Positions 34,071-42,679 of a DNA stretch of 64,000 nucleotides are shown here, in pieces. The translations under genes and the position numbers were made by a program. How positions within the stretch are numbered: position 1 is the first letter of the stretch; each line of letters starts with the position of its first letter. The notes beneath the pieces were generated by a model that worked only from the letters and a program-made list of their open reading frames with translations, searched no databases and was not told where the DNA came from. The stretch is from RGIG6919 sp045531905 (lineage in GTDB: Bacteria; Bacillota; Clostridia; Lachnospirales; Lachnospiraceae), in NCBI GenBank assembly GCA_045531905.1, contig JAZSEY010000015.1, positions 1 through 64,000 on the forward strand, given 5' to 3'.

Positions 34071-35222
34071 ATGGAGTCAGTTACAAAAGACAATTTAGCT
34101 GTTGTGAAGGAATCAAACGAACAGATGCTTTCTTATTTCGAATCCGTTTACATTACAAAACTGGAATCCTTACAGCACTTAAAATCAGAAAACTTTGAGA
34201 TTGAAGTTAAGATTGAAGAATTAGAAAAAACAAAACAACTCTATTCCTTCAAGACAAATGATTCCAAGAGTATTTTTTCTCCGCTTTCTACCAATTCCTC
34301 TACAGAGCATGAACGAAGCCGTGTACTGGAAACACAGTTGCAGGATTTACGCGGTGCAAAAGCCGCCCTTGCTGCTCGTATTGCTACCTTAGAGCAAGAA
34401 CTTAGTTCCATTCAGGACAAGCTTAATATGTTAAACAAATCTGCTTCCGCATTAAAGCAATTATCTTCAGACACGGAGTTAGCAGAGACGACTACACCTT
34501 CTGCGTCTGATGATTTTGTCTTTTTAGAAGAAGAGACAGATAATGTAAACCATGGTTATAACATCCTCATGCTGGAGGAATTTCATAATACACAATTGGC
34601 ACATATCCTGTCACACTTTGTGAAAAGTCCACTGACAAATAACCAGAACAAATTAGAAGTGGTTGGATGGCTCTTGAATTCGGACATTGACCGGGCAAGA
34701 GTGACACTGAAGGATATGCAGTCCAATACCGATGAGATGATGAAATGTGTGGATGACCTGATTGCCCGATTACAACATCCAATCGACATGAAACAACCGG
34801 TATGGATGGTTCTAGATGACTTCATTACAAGATATCGTGATTTGCATCCGGAATGTGTCATCGAGGAGGATAAGGATTGTCCCGAAACAGACATTTCCAT
34901 TCCACCTATCGTCATGATTACCTTTATGCAGATTATGACAGAGATTTTTGAGAATGTATTTAAGCATTCCAATGCCAATAAAATTACAACGAAAATCATT
35001 ATCAGCAACCGTTTAATCGATGTCTTTATCAACGATAACGGCGTTGGTATTCAGGACAACTATTTGCGAACCAGCAAATGGTATAGCGGTCTTCACAGAG
35101 TACATGAAGCCATTTATCTTCTAGATGGTAAAATCAATATTCAAGGAGACTTGATTAGTGGTACAAATGTAAGGTTCTCATTTCCCATTGACCAAAGAAC
35201 CTTAAAGCATACACAAATTTAA
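34071..35222 (+). CDS. Soluble histidine-kinase-like protein with N-terminal coiled coil
   Basis: 383 residues, no membrane segment. Residues about 20-140 are coiled coil (EIEVKIEELEKTKQL, AALAARIATLEQELSSIQDK). The centre resembles a HisKA_3-type dimerisation helix (MLEEFHNTQLAHILSHFV), where the residue after His is Asn rather than Asp. The C-terminal ATPase domain has an N box EIFENVFKHSNA, a G1 box NDNGVGI and the G2-like region DLISGTNVRFSFP, as in DegS/NarX kinases. No response regulator is nearby. It lies 25 bp after the carboxypeptidase gene and before argS, probably in the same transcript. Either an orphan kinase or a degenerate ATPase; phosphotransfer is uncertain. Confidence 0.78.
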   Translation: MESVTKDNLAVVKESNEQMLSYFESVYITKLESLQHLKSENFEIEVKIEELEKTKQLYSFKTNDSKSIFSPLSTNSSTEHERSRVLETQLQDLRGAKAALAARIATLEQELSSIQDKLNMLNKSASALKQLSSDTELAETTTPSASDDFVFLEEETDNVNHGYNILMLEEFHNTQLAHILSHFVKSPLTNNQNKLEVVGWLLNSDIDRARVTLKDMQSNTDEMMKCVDDLIARLQHPIDMKQPVWMVLDDFITRYRDLHPECVIEEDKDCPETDISIPPIVMITFMQIMTEIFENVFKHSNANKITTKIIISNRLIDVFINDNGVGIQDNYLRTSKWYSGLHRVHEAIYLLDGKINIQGDLISGTNVRFSFPIDQRTLKHTQI

Positions 35223-35273
35223 AAAGGTATTTATATAGGAAAGGATGGCTATTGATAGCCAGGGTATCAAAAA

Positions 35274-36965
35274 ATGAAAAGTAAAATTGTAGACCTTTTG
35301 TCACAGCATGTTGAAGGACTGTCTGCAGAGGAAATTAGTGCTTTAATCGAAATTCCTCCAAAGCCAGATATGGGAGATTTTGCATTTCCTTGCTTCCGCT
35401 TAGCAAAGACAATGCGCAAGGCACCACCAATGATTGCTTCCGACATCAAAGAAGCAATCGGCGAAGTGGATTTCCTTGAAAAGATTGATGTTGCCGGTGC
35501 ATACTTAAACTTCTATATTGCAAAGAGTTTATTTGTAAAATCAATGATTGACACCGCTATGACTCCAGACTTTGGCAGTTCCAAGGAAGGAGAAGGAAAG
35601 ACAATCTGTATCGATTATTCCTCACCAAATGTGGCAAAGAATTTCCATGTAGGACATTTAAGAACTACCATTATTGGTAATTCTCTTTATAAGATTTATT
35701 CCAAGCTTGGCTACAAGGTAGAGCGTATCAATCACTTAGGTGACTGGGGTACTCAGTTTGGTAAACTGATTGTGGCTTACAAGACATGGGGTAGCAAGGA
35801 AGCCGTTGAAAAAGATGGTATCGCAGAGTTGATGAAGCTCTATGTGAAGTTCCACGAGGAAGCAGACAAGGACGACTCCTTGAACGATGATGCAAGAGCA
35901 TGGTTTACAAAGATGGAGCATGGTGATGAGGAAGCCCTTTCTATTTGGCAGTGGTTTGTCGACATTTCTCTTGTAGAATATAAGCGTACTTATGGATTAT
36001 TAGGTATGGAATTTGACCACTATATGGGTGAGAGCTTCTATCGCGATAAGACACAGGACATTGTAAATGCGTTAACCGAGAAAAACATGTTAAAGGAAAG
36101 CGAAGGCGCTAACATCGTTGACCTTGAGGAATACGACATGGCTCCTTGCTTAATTACTAAGAAGGACGGAAGTTCTATTTATGCGACCAGAGATTTGGCT
36201 GCTATTTTCTATAGAAAGAACACCTATAACTTCGAAAAATGTCTCTACGTAACCGGCCAGGAACAGAAGCTTCACTTTGCTCAGGTTTTCAAGGTTGTAG
36301 AACTCATGGGTAATGAATGGGCTAAGGATCAGTTAGTTCATATCCCATATGGTTTGGTTAGTTTGGAAGGCGCAAAGCTTTCTTCCAGAAGTGGTAACAT
36401 CATTTATGCAGAAGAGATTTTGCGTGATGCGGTTGCTAAGATTCGCGAAATCATGGACGAGAAGAATCCTGACCTTCCAAACAAGGATGACATTGCAAAG
36501 AAGGTTGGTATCGGTGCTGTTCTTTTCAATGATTTGTATAACCAGAGAATTAAAGACGTATCCTTTAGTTGGGACAAGGTATTGAACTTCGATGGTGAAA
36601 CCGGACCATACGTACAGTACACTTATGTAAGATGTGCAAGTATCCTTCGTTCACTGCCTGATTTTGAACCAAACAAGGATATTGATTACAGTTTAATCAC
36701 AGATCCTGCTTCTATTGATTTATTAAAGGAGATTGTAAGATTCCCAGAGGTTATCAAAGCCGCTTCGGAAAAATACGAGCCATCCATGGTAGCAAGATTT
36801 TCAGTTGCAGTTGCACAGGCATTTAATAAGTTCTACAATGACAACCGTATCAACGTTGAAGACGAAGCACTTAGAAATGCGCGTGTAACATTGGTTTACA
36901 TTACAAAGGAAATTATTCGCGAGGCACTTGCTTTACTTGGCATCGAGTGTCCTGAGCAGATGTAA
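35274..36965 (+). CDS. argS: Arginyl-tRNA synthetase
   Basis: 563 residues. Class I synthetase with the ArgRS N-terminal Add-1 domain, the HIGH-type motif HVGH in AKNFHVGHLRTTIIGN, GDWGTQFGKLI, and a C-terminal DALR anticodon domain (YVQYTYVRCASILR, ARVTLVYITKEIIREALALL). The KMSKS position appears as a divergent SLEGAKLSSRSGN, as in many ArgRS. A short hairpin GGCTA-TTGA-TAGCC sits 13-27 nt before the ATG, between AGGAAAGGA and AGGG, and may affect initiation. It is followed by serS after 18 bp. Confidence 0.96.
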   Translation: MKSKIVDLLSQHVEGLSAEEISALIEIPPKPDMGDFAFPCFRLAKTMRKAPPMIASDIKEAIGEVDFLEKIDVAGAYLNFYIAKSLFVKSMIDTAMTPDFGSSKEGEGKTICIDYSSPNVAKNFHVGHLRTTIIGNSLYKIYSKLGYKVERINHLGDWGTQFGKLIVAYKTWGSKEAVEKDGIAELMKLYVKFHEEADKDDSLNDDARAWFTKMEHGDEEALSIWQWFVDISLVEYKRTYGLLGMEFDHYMGESFYRDKTQDIVNALTEKNMLKESEGANIVDLEEYDMAPCLITKKDGSSIYATRDLAAIFYRKNTYNFEKCLYVTGQEQKLHFAQVFKVVELMGNEWAKDQLVHIPYGLVSLEGAKLSSRSGNIIYAEEILRDAVAKIREIMDEKNPDLPNKDDIAKKVGIGAVLFNDLYNQRIKDVSFSWDKVLNFDGETGPYVQYTYVRCASILRSLPDFEPNKDIDYSLITDPASIDLLKEIVRFPEVIKAASEKYEPSMVARFSVAVAQAFNKFYNDNRINVEDEALRNARVTLVYITKEIIREALALLGIECPEQM

Positions 36966-36983
36966 TATAAGGAGGAAAATAAC

Positions 36984-38264
36984 ATGTTAGACATTCGTTT
37001 CTTAAGAGAGAACCCTGACATTGTAAAACAGAACATCAAAAATAAATTCCAGGATAGCAAGCTTCCATTAGTAGACGAAGTGATTGCCTTGGATGAGGAA
37101 AGCCGTAAGATTAAGGGTGAGGCTGACGCACTCCGTGCTGAGAAGAATACCCTTTCTAAGCAGATTGGTGCTTTGATGGCACAGGGCAAAAAGGAAGAGG
37201 CAGAAGCTGTTAAGGCTAAGGTTGCTGAAAATGCTGCCCGTCTTGCTGAGCTTTCCAAGTTAGAGCCAGAACTGCAAGAAAAGGTTACAAAGATTATGAT
37301 GACCATCCCTAATATCATTGACCCGGATGTACCTATCGGAAAAGACGACAGCGAGAACGTTGAAGTAGAGCGTTTCGGTGAGCCGGTTGTTCCTGATTTC
37401 GAGGTTCCATATCACACAGAGATTATGGAAAAGTTCAACGGTATTGACTTAGATGCTGCCAGAGATGTTGCAGGAAATGGTTTCTACTATTTAATGGGCG
37501 ATATTGCAAGATTACACTCCGCAGTGATTTCATATGCAAGAGATTTCATGATTAACAGGGGCTTCACATACTGCGTACCTCCTTTCATGATTAGAAGTAA
37601 TGTCGTAACAGGCGTTATGAGTTTTGCTGAGATGGATGCCATGATGTACAAGATTGAAGGCGAAGATTTATACTTAATCGGAACCAGTGAGCATTCCATG
37701 ATTGGTAAGTTCATCGACAAGATTGTAGAAGAAAAGTCATTACCTCAGACATTGACAAGCTACTCTCCTTGCTTCCGTAAGGAAAAAGGTGCTCACGGTA
37801 TTGAGGAACGTGGTGTTTACCGTATCCATCAGTTCGAGAAGCAGGAAATGATTGTTGTTTGTAAGCCGGAAGATAGCAAGATGTGGTTCGACAAGTTATG
37901 GCAGAACACAGTTGACTTATTCCGTTCATTAGATATTCCGGTTCGTACCTTAGAGTGCTGTTCCGGTGACTTGGCTGACTTAAAGGTTCGCTCTATTGAC
38001 GTAGAGGCTTGGTCTCCTCGTCAGCAGAAGTACTTCGAGGTTGGTAGCTGTTCTAACCTTGGTGATGCACAGGCACGTCGCTTGAAGATTCGTGTCAAAG
38101 GCGAGGATGGCAGCAAGTATTTTGCTCACACATTGAACAACACAGTAGTGGCTCCACCACGTATGCTGATTGCATTTTTAGAGAATAACTTAAATGCAGA
38201 TGGAACAGTTAATATTCCAGAAGCATTGAGACCATATATGGGTGGAATGGAAAAAATCCAGTAG
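36984..38264 (+). CDS. serS: Seryl-tRNA synthetase
   Basis: 426 residues. Class II synthetase. The N-terminal coiled-coil arm (about 28-105; EESRKIKGEADALRAEKNTL) binds the long variable arm of tRNA-Ser. Motif 2 is SPCFRKEKGAHGIEERGVYR and motif 3 is NNTVVAPPRMLIAFLEN. AAGGAGG is 8 nt before the start. A terminator follows 8 bp after the stop, ending the argS-serS transcript. No T-box is seen upstream of argS or serS. Confidence 0.97.
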   Translation: MLDIRFLRENPDIVKQNIKNKFQDSKLPLVDEVIALDEESRKIKGEADALRAEKNTLSKQIGALMAQGKKEEAEAVKAKVAENAARLAELSKLEPELQEKVTKIMMTIPNIIDPDVPIGKDDSENVEVERFGEPVVPDFEVPYHTEIMEKFNGIDLDAARDVAGNGFYYLMGDIARLHSAVISYARDFMINRGFTYCVPPFMIRSNVVTGVMSFAEMDAMMYKIEGEDLYLIGTSEHSMIGKFIDKIVEEKSLPQTLTSYSPCFRKEKGAHGIEERGVYRIHQFEKQEMIVVCKPEDSKMWFDKLWQNTVDLFRSLDIPVRTLECCSGDLADLKVRSIDVEAWSPRQQKYFEVGSCSNLGDAQARRLKIRVKGEDGSKYFAHTLNNTVVAPPRMLIAFLENNLNADGTVNIPEALRPYMGGMEKIQ

Positions 38265-38272
38265 TACTAGAA

Positions 38273-38303
38273 GGACAGTGGCTAATTCCACTGTCCTTTT
38301 ATT
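38273..38303 (+). terminator. Intrinsic terminator of argS-serS
   Basis: AAGGACAGTGG, loop CTAATT, CCACTGTCCTT, then TTATTAT. Confidence 0.88.
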
Positions 38304-38333
38304 ATAGACGAATGATATTCGACTATAACTATT

Positions 38334-38362
38334 GTTTTTAGTTTAAACATGTGTTATAGTGA
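38334..38362 (+). promoter_or_regulatory. Promoter of the secreted cysteine-peptidase-like gene
   Basis: TTGTTT (38334-38339), 17 nt, TATAGT (38357-38362), about 90 nt before the start. Confidence 0.6.
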
Positions 38363-38451
38363 ACAAGTGCACAATCTTCGTTTGTATGAGTTTTGAGTTA
38401 ATACCTTCAAACCATACATATGCTAAATTCTGAACTTTTAAGGAGGTTTTT

Positions 38452-39471
38452 ATGAACAAAATAAGAAAAACAATCGCATTAATCATGACTTTTGTAATAA
38501 GTTTAACAATTATTTGTGGGAACTTACCAGTTGCCTATGCACAATCAAAAGACACTATTAGTATTGCAAAAGATTCTCAAATACCACTATATAACGAAGC
38601 AGATGAAATAGTTGCCTATCATTTTACATTGCAAAATGGAGGCTATCTAATAACAACGGCTGATGGTTCAGATTTTATAGAATATTGCTTATATTCAAAT
38701 AATATCAATATAGACAAAAACAAGAAATACTATTATAGTTCTCCTTGTTCACTATACATTGAAATCAATAACACTACAATACAAAACTGCTATACTAAAG
38801 AAAAACATAAAAAAAATGACATTTCTTTCAACATACAAGCACCTAGAAAGCAAAACAAAAAAGCCGCTACTTCTTTGGCAAATAGTTTTACTTATCTTTC
38901 CACAGATTCAACTTCGTCACTTATAACAACATCTAGTACATATTCCACAACCGACGAGAAAAAATTAACTAATCCCACTAAAAAATATAAATACAATCCA
39001 GATGGAAGATGTGGCTCAGTTGCATGTGCAATACTTTTACGTTATTATAATGATTATGTCAATACTAATTATTTAGCTTCAAAATTTGAAACTTCTGATG
39101 GAAAAAAACTGATTAATTACCTAACCGATAATTATATAAAAAAAGAAACAACATATTACCAATTACGTACAAGGTTAAATAACTATCTAAAAGGTATCGG
39201 CGTTTCATCAAGACTAAAATCCATTGAGGCAACTAATTCAACTACCGTATATAACAAAATCAAATCATATATTAAGAAAAATCGACCTTTGATTGTTGGA
39301 CTAAACAATCACCCAAAATATGGATGTCATTGGGTTATCGGCACTGGATACTCACAAGTTTACAACGACGTAATTGGCTATGGTTATTCTGTTATCGTAA
39401 ATGATGGTTGGGGAAATACTAATGTACATGTGAATTTGAAATATGTTAGTGGTTGTCATTACTTAACTTAA
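38452..39471 (+). CDS. Secreted papain-fold (C39/C10-like) cysteine peptidase
   Basis: 339 residues. Signal peptide MNKIRKTIALIMTFVISLTI, cleaved near AYA (30). A prodomain-like part follows (AYHFTLQNGGYLITTADG, reminiscent of streptopain-type propeptides), then a Ser/Thr-rich linker (about 140-175). The C-terminal part has the marks of C39-like peptidases: C187 in GRCGSVACAILLRYY, H293 in GCHWVIGTGY and N317/D318 in VNDGWGN. Proteolytic function is inferred. AAGGAGG lies upstream of the start. The gene is visibly more AT-rich than argS-serS before it, with many AAA/AAT codons, which may point to later acquisition. A small lipoprotein gene follows and is co-transcribed. Confidence 0.82.
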   Translation: MNKIRKTIALIMTFVISLTIICGNLPVAYAQSKDTISIAKDSQIPLYNEADEIVAYHFTLQNGGYLITTADGSDFIEYCLYSNNINIDKNKKYYYSSPCSLYIEINNTTIQNCYTKEKHKKNDISFNIQAPRKQNKKAATSLANSFTYLSTDSTSSLITTSSTYSTTDEKKLTNPTKKYKYNPDGRCGSVACAILLRYYNDYVNTNYLASKFETSDGKKLINYLTDNYIKKETTYYQLRTRLNNYLKGIGVSSRLKSIEATNSTTVYNKIKSYIKKNRPLIVGLNNHPKYGCHWVIGTGYSQVYNDVIGYGYSVIVNDGWGNTNVHVNLKYVSGCHYLT

Positions 39472-39486
39472 AACGAGGTGTTATTC

Positions 39487-39906
39487 ATGAAACAAATACT
39501 ATTCTTTCTAATTACTATAATTGCATTTTTTTTAACTGGCTGTAACACTACTTCAGTTTCTAACGAACAACAAACAACACAACCATCTGTTGATATAGCT
39601 ACAGATTCTGTTACCAAAATCACCTTACAATTTCAGGATAATTATGCGGATATCACCGATGAAAATCAGATTTCTAATATCTTGAAAATATTTACCGACT
39701 TGGAATTGGACAAAGAACGTTCTAAAGAAACGCTTCATGGTTGGATATACGCTATTCGACTATATGACGAAAATGGTAATGAACTGAGAGAAGCCTTTGT
39801 TATTGATGAAGCCACGCTTAATTGCGAAGATAAAATATATAAGAGTAACAACATCTCTCTTGAATTGTTGGATGAATATTCGGGATTTGATAGGTTTCAG
39901 TCATAA
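39487..39906 (+). CDS. Small lipoprotein next to the cysteine peptidase
   Basis: 139 residues from the ATG preceded by CGAGGTG (6 nt); an ATG 9 nt earlier lies at the ribosome site. The signal MKQILFFLITIIAFFLTGCN has lipobox LTGC. The mature part is a compact domain (ITLQFQDNYADITDENQISN, ETLHGWIYAIRLYDENGNEL) with a pattern typical of small extracytoplasmic proteins. It could be an inhibitor or immunity-type partner of the adjacent peptidase, by analogy with other paired genes, but the sequence does not prove it. It ends 5' of a bidirectional terminator. Confidence 0.72.
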   Translation: MKQILFFLITIIAFFLTGCNTTSVSNEQQTTQPSVDIATDSVTKITLQFQDNYADITDENQISNILKIFTDLELDKERSKETLHGWIYAIRLYDENGNELREAFVIDEATLNCEDKIYKSNNISLELLDEYSGFDRFQS

Positions 39907-39928
39907 CCATTTTCTCATCAAAGAAGAC

Positions 39929-39962
39929 GTCATGTAAATACTTCTTTACATGACATCTTTTT
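39929..39962. terminator. Bidirectional terminator between convergent genes
   Basis: GTCATGTAAA (39929-39938), loop TACTTC, TTTACATGAC (39945-39954), then ATCTTTTTTT. It overlaps the end of the ZIP gene and ends the lipoprotein transcript. Confidence 0.85.
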
Positions 39963-40742
39963 TTACATCATCACATCCAATGTCATCATCAACGTAAATC
40001 CCACTGCAAAAAATACTGTTCCAATATCTATATGATTTCCTTCTGCCATTTCCGGGATAAATTCCTCTACCACCACATACAACATGGCACCTGCCGCCAT
40101 ACTTAGAAAATACGGAAGTATTGGTAACAATGCACTGACTGCCAATATCATCAAGAAAGCGCCTAAAGGCTCCACCACTCCAGATAACACTCCTAAGAAA
40201 AATGCCTTTTTCTTTCCCATTCCCTCTGCCATAAGTGGCATAGAAATAATCGCTCCCTCAGGAATGTTTTGAATAGCAATTCCAACGGTGAGTGCCATCA
40301 CATCCAAAAAGGAGATACCCGCAGTTCCCGACAACCATCCAACAAATACAGCCCCCACAGCCATACCTTCTGGAATATTATGAATAGTTACCGCCAATAC
40401 CAGCATGGCACATTTTGACAGTTTGCTATGAAGTCCTTCCTGCTGTTTTCTCACCATGTGAAAATGTGGTATCAATTTATCCAAACCAAGTAGTAGCAAT
40501 ATCCCCAACCAAAAACCAACCACCGGTGGCAAGAACCGTAGCCATCCAAGATATTCAGACTGTTCAATGGCTGGTATCAATAAACTCCAAATTGATGCCG
40601 CCACCATAACCCCTGCCGTAAAGCCTGTCAAAATACAATGTAAAAGCGGGTGCATATTCTTCTTCATAAAGAATACACATCCCGCTCCTAACGTAGTTCC
40701 TATAAATGGAAGCAAAAGCCACCATAATCTATTCCATTCCAT
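39963..40742 (-). CDS. ZIP family divalent metal transporter
   Basis: 259 residues from the ATG preceded by GAGGTG (6 nt); an earlier in-frame ATG is at 40763. About eight membrane helices. The metal-site motifs are clear: HNIPEGMAVG in helix 4 and IQNIPEGAIISMP in helix 5, with EEFIPEMAEG near the end. The His-containing loop is short. ZIP proteins of this GufA/ZupT-like group import Zn or other divalent ions. It is the last gene of the leftward run below parA. Confidence 0.9.
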   Translation of the reverse strand: MEWNRLWWLLLPFIGTTLGAGCVFFMKKNMHPLLHCILTGFTAGVMVAASIWSLLIPAIEQSEYLGWLRFLPPVVGFWLGILLLLGLDKLIPHFHMVRKQQEGLHSKLSKCAMLVLAVTIHNIPEGMAVGAVFVGWLSGTAGISFLDVMALTVGIAIQNIPEGAIISMPLMAEGMGKKKAFFLGVLSGVVEPLGAFLMILAVSALLPILPYFLSMAAGAMLYVVVEEFIPEMAEGNHIDIGTVFFAVGFTLMMTLDVMM

Positions 40743-40822
40743 ACTTTTCACCTCAAATAACATCTACTTTATAGTATGTGAAAAGTACAATTCAGCCCAC
40801 AAAAATCTGGCACCAAATTCCA

Positions 40823-41488
40823 TTATAATTGCAAGTATGTCTTTACCTCAAATAAAGACGGCAAAATTACCTCTGCCAGTTCTTCCATCTCCGTTGTGGG
40901 GTCAGCCATATCCGGTACCATAATTGGGCGAAGTCCTCCGCCACTGGCAGCACGGATACCATTATAAGAATCTTCGATGGCATATGCCTGTTCCGGTTTC
41001 ACCCCTAAGCACTCACAAGCCTTTAAAAAAATTTCCGGGTCCGGCTTGCTCTTGGATACCATATCACCACAAACAATGCTATCAAAAAATGACACAATCC
41101 CTCCGTCTGTCAGTTCCGCGATTACCACTTCCTGTCTGGTGGAAGATGCTAAAGCAACTTTTTTTCCAGCCAACTTGAGAGCCTGTAATAGTTCAACCAC
41201 ACCAGGCTTTTGTGGTAAGTTTCCACCACTATAACGACTATGATAAAGTGCTGACATCTCACTCTTATATACATCATAAGGAAAATCTTCCCCATAGCGT
41301 TGCAAAAACTTTTCCTTTGTAGCCACCCGGTTTAACCCAAGGCACTCATGACAGGCTTCCTCAATATCCGGAACATTATATTTCTTGGCTATCTCCTGCC
41401 AACATACCACCACTAATTTTTCTGAATCAAATATAACGCCGTCCATGTCAAAGACGACGGCGTCATATGCTTGTGAAACAATATTCAT
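40823..41488 (-). CDS. HAD-superfamily hydrolase, beta-phosphoglucomutase-like
   Basis: 221 residues from the ATG preceded by AGAGG; a GTG two codons upstream lies inside the ribosome site. HAD motifs: FDMDGVIFDSE (nucleophile Asp and acid Asp), LASSTR, and the C-terminal KSKPDPEIF and IEDSYNGIRAA. It has the helical cap of the beta-phosphoglucomutase subgroup. Substrate not predictable (sugar phosphate or other small phosphate ester). It starts 8 nt after the Nudix stop. Confidence 0.9.
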   Translation of the reverse strand: MNIVSQAYDAVVFDMDGVIFDSEKLVVVCWQEIAKKYNVPDIEEACHECLGLNRVATKEKFLQRYGEDFPYDVYKSEMSALYHSRYSGGNLPQKPGVVELLQALKLAGKKVALASSTRQEVVIAELTDGGIVSFFDSIVCGDMVSKSKPDPEIFLKACECLGVKPEQAYAIEDSYNGIRAASGGGLRPIMVPDMADPTTEMEELAEVILPSLFEVKTYLQL

Positions 41489-41496
41489 ATTCACCT

Positions 41497-42000
41497 CTAA
41501 AACTCAAACACCTGCTTGATACTATCATAATGAAGGAAAATTCCTTCAGCAGCCAACGCCTTAATTTCATCCAAGGTTGCCAGCTTAAATCCTAGAGTTT
41601 CTTCCTCCTGTGGCTTCACATCTGACTCGTCAAAATCCATCACAAATCTGTAAACATCCACAAAATAGTTATCGCCCTGACCCGGATTCTCTCGATGATA
41701 GGTAAACATATATCCACCTTCGGCATTTGTCACATCCAAACCAGTTTCTTCCAGTACTTCACGCTTGACAGCAACCTCTGAAGATTCGCCTGCCATAGCT
41801 GCTCCGCCAGACACTTCCCACCAACCAGGTGCCCATGACTTTGTCATCACACGCTGAGTAATCAAAAACTTTCCATCCGGTCTCGCTACCACGCCAAGCA
41901 CTGTCAAATGATACTCATCATCCTTCAAGCACCAATCATTTCTCTGCATCGTTCTGCCGGTTAACTTTTTATCTTTATCGTAAATATCCCATAATTCCAT
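41497..42000 (-). CDS. Nudix hydrolase
   Basis: 167 residues. A complete Nudix box is seen: GAAMAGESSEVAVKREVLEE followed by TGL (G-x5-E-x7-REVLEETGL). The preceding ELWDIYDKDKKLTGR and YHLTVLGVVARPDGKFLI are as in the IPP-isomerase-like/YfcD group of Nudix enzymes. It hydrolyses a nucleoside diphosphate-linked substrate of unknown identity. GAGAGG lies upstream. In an operon with HAD and upstream genes. Confidence 0.92.
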   Translation of the reverse strand: MELWDIYDKDKKLTGRTMQRNDWCLKDDEYHLTVLGVVARPDGKFLITQRVMTKSWAPGWWEVSGGAAMAGESSEVAVKREVLEETGLDVTNAEGGYMFTYHRENPGQGDNYFVDVYRFVMDFDESDVKPQEEETLGFKLATLDEIKALAAEGIFLHYDSIKQVFEF

Positions 42001-42035
42001 GATTGCTTATCCTCTCGTTATCTAAAAATGTAATT

Positions 42036-42659
42036 CTAGCCAGACACTTTCTCAAAATCTGATGCAGGATGCTTGCAAAGCGGACAGATAAAATCATCCG
42101 GAAGCTCTTCTCCAACATACTCATAACCACAAACCACACATCTCCAAACAGTCTGGCCCTGCTTATCGGTACCAACTGCCTGTGGCTTTGGTTTCACATT
42201 TTCCTGATAATATGCATAAGTTGCAGATGGCTCATCAGATAATATTTCCATATCTGTAACTGAAGCGATAAACAGTGTATGACTTCCCATATCCACCGTT
42301 TGAGTAACCCAGCCTGAAATAAATCCATTCGTGCCCTTCGTAATGTAGTTTACTCCGTTAAAGCCTCGCTTACAATCTGCAAATCCCGCAAATTTATTCA
42401 CATCTCTACCTGATTGGAATCCAAAATGCTTATACAATTCAAAATCAGCAGACTCACTTAAAATAGATAATGTAAACTTCTTCGTATTCATAATCATATC
42501 ATGTGTTAAGTTTGCTTTGTTCACCGCAAAGCATACGGTCTGCGGATCTGCTGTTACCTGAATTGCTGTATTTATGATACAACCGTTATCCTTGTCTCCC
42601 TCATTTGCCGTTAACACAAATAAGCCATAAGATAATTTGTACATTGTTTTTGCATCCAT
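42036..42659 (-). CDS. Flavin reductase-rubredoxin fusion (high-molecular-weight rubredoxin)
   Basis: 207 residues. The N-terminal 155 residues are an FMN-binding flavin-reductase-like domain (LSYGLFVLTANEGDKDNGCI, NTAIQVTADPQTVCFAVNK). The C-terminal 45 residues are a rubredoxin with two iron-binding CxxC pairs: WRCVVCGYEY and FICPLCKHPASDF. Such fusions in Clostridia shuttle electrons from NAD(P)H to flavodiiron proteins, helping to reduce O2 or NO. AGGAGG lies upstream. Confidence 0.93.
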   Translation of the reverse strand: MDAKTMYKLSYGLFVLTANEGDKDNGCIINTAIQVTADPQTVCFAVNKANLTHDMIMNTKKFTLSILSESADFELYKHFGFQSGRDVNKFAGFADCKRGFNGVNYITKGTNGFISGWVTQTVDMGSHTLFIASVTDMEILSDEPSATYAYYQENVKPKPQAVGTDKQGQTVWRCVVCGYEYVGEELPDDFICPLCKHPASDFEKVSG

Positions 42660-42679
42660 ATAAACACCTCCTAAAATAT

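Noticed and set aside
41489..41494. GTG start for the HAD gene and GTG starts for parB and DUF4446
   Set aside because: Each GTG lies within the ribosome site of a better-spaced ATG a few codons downstream.
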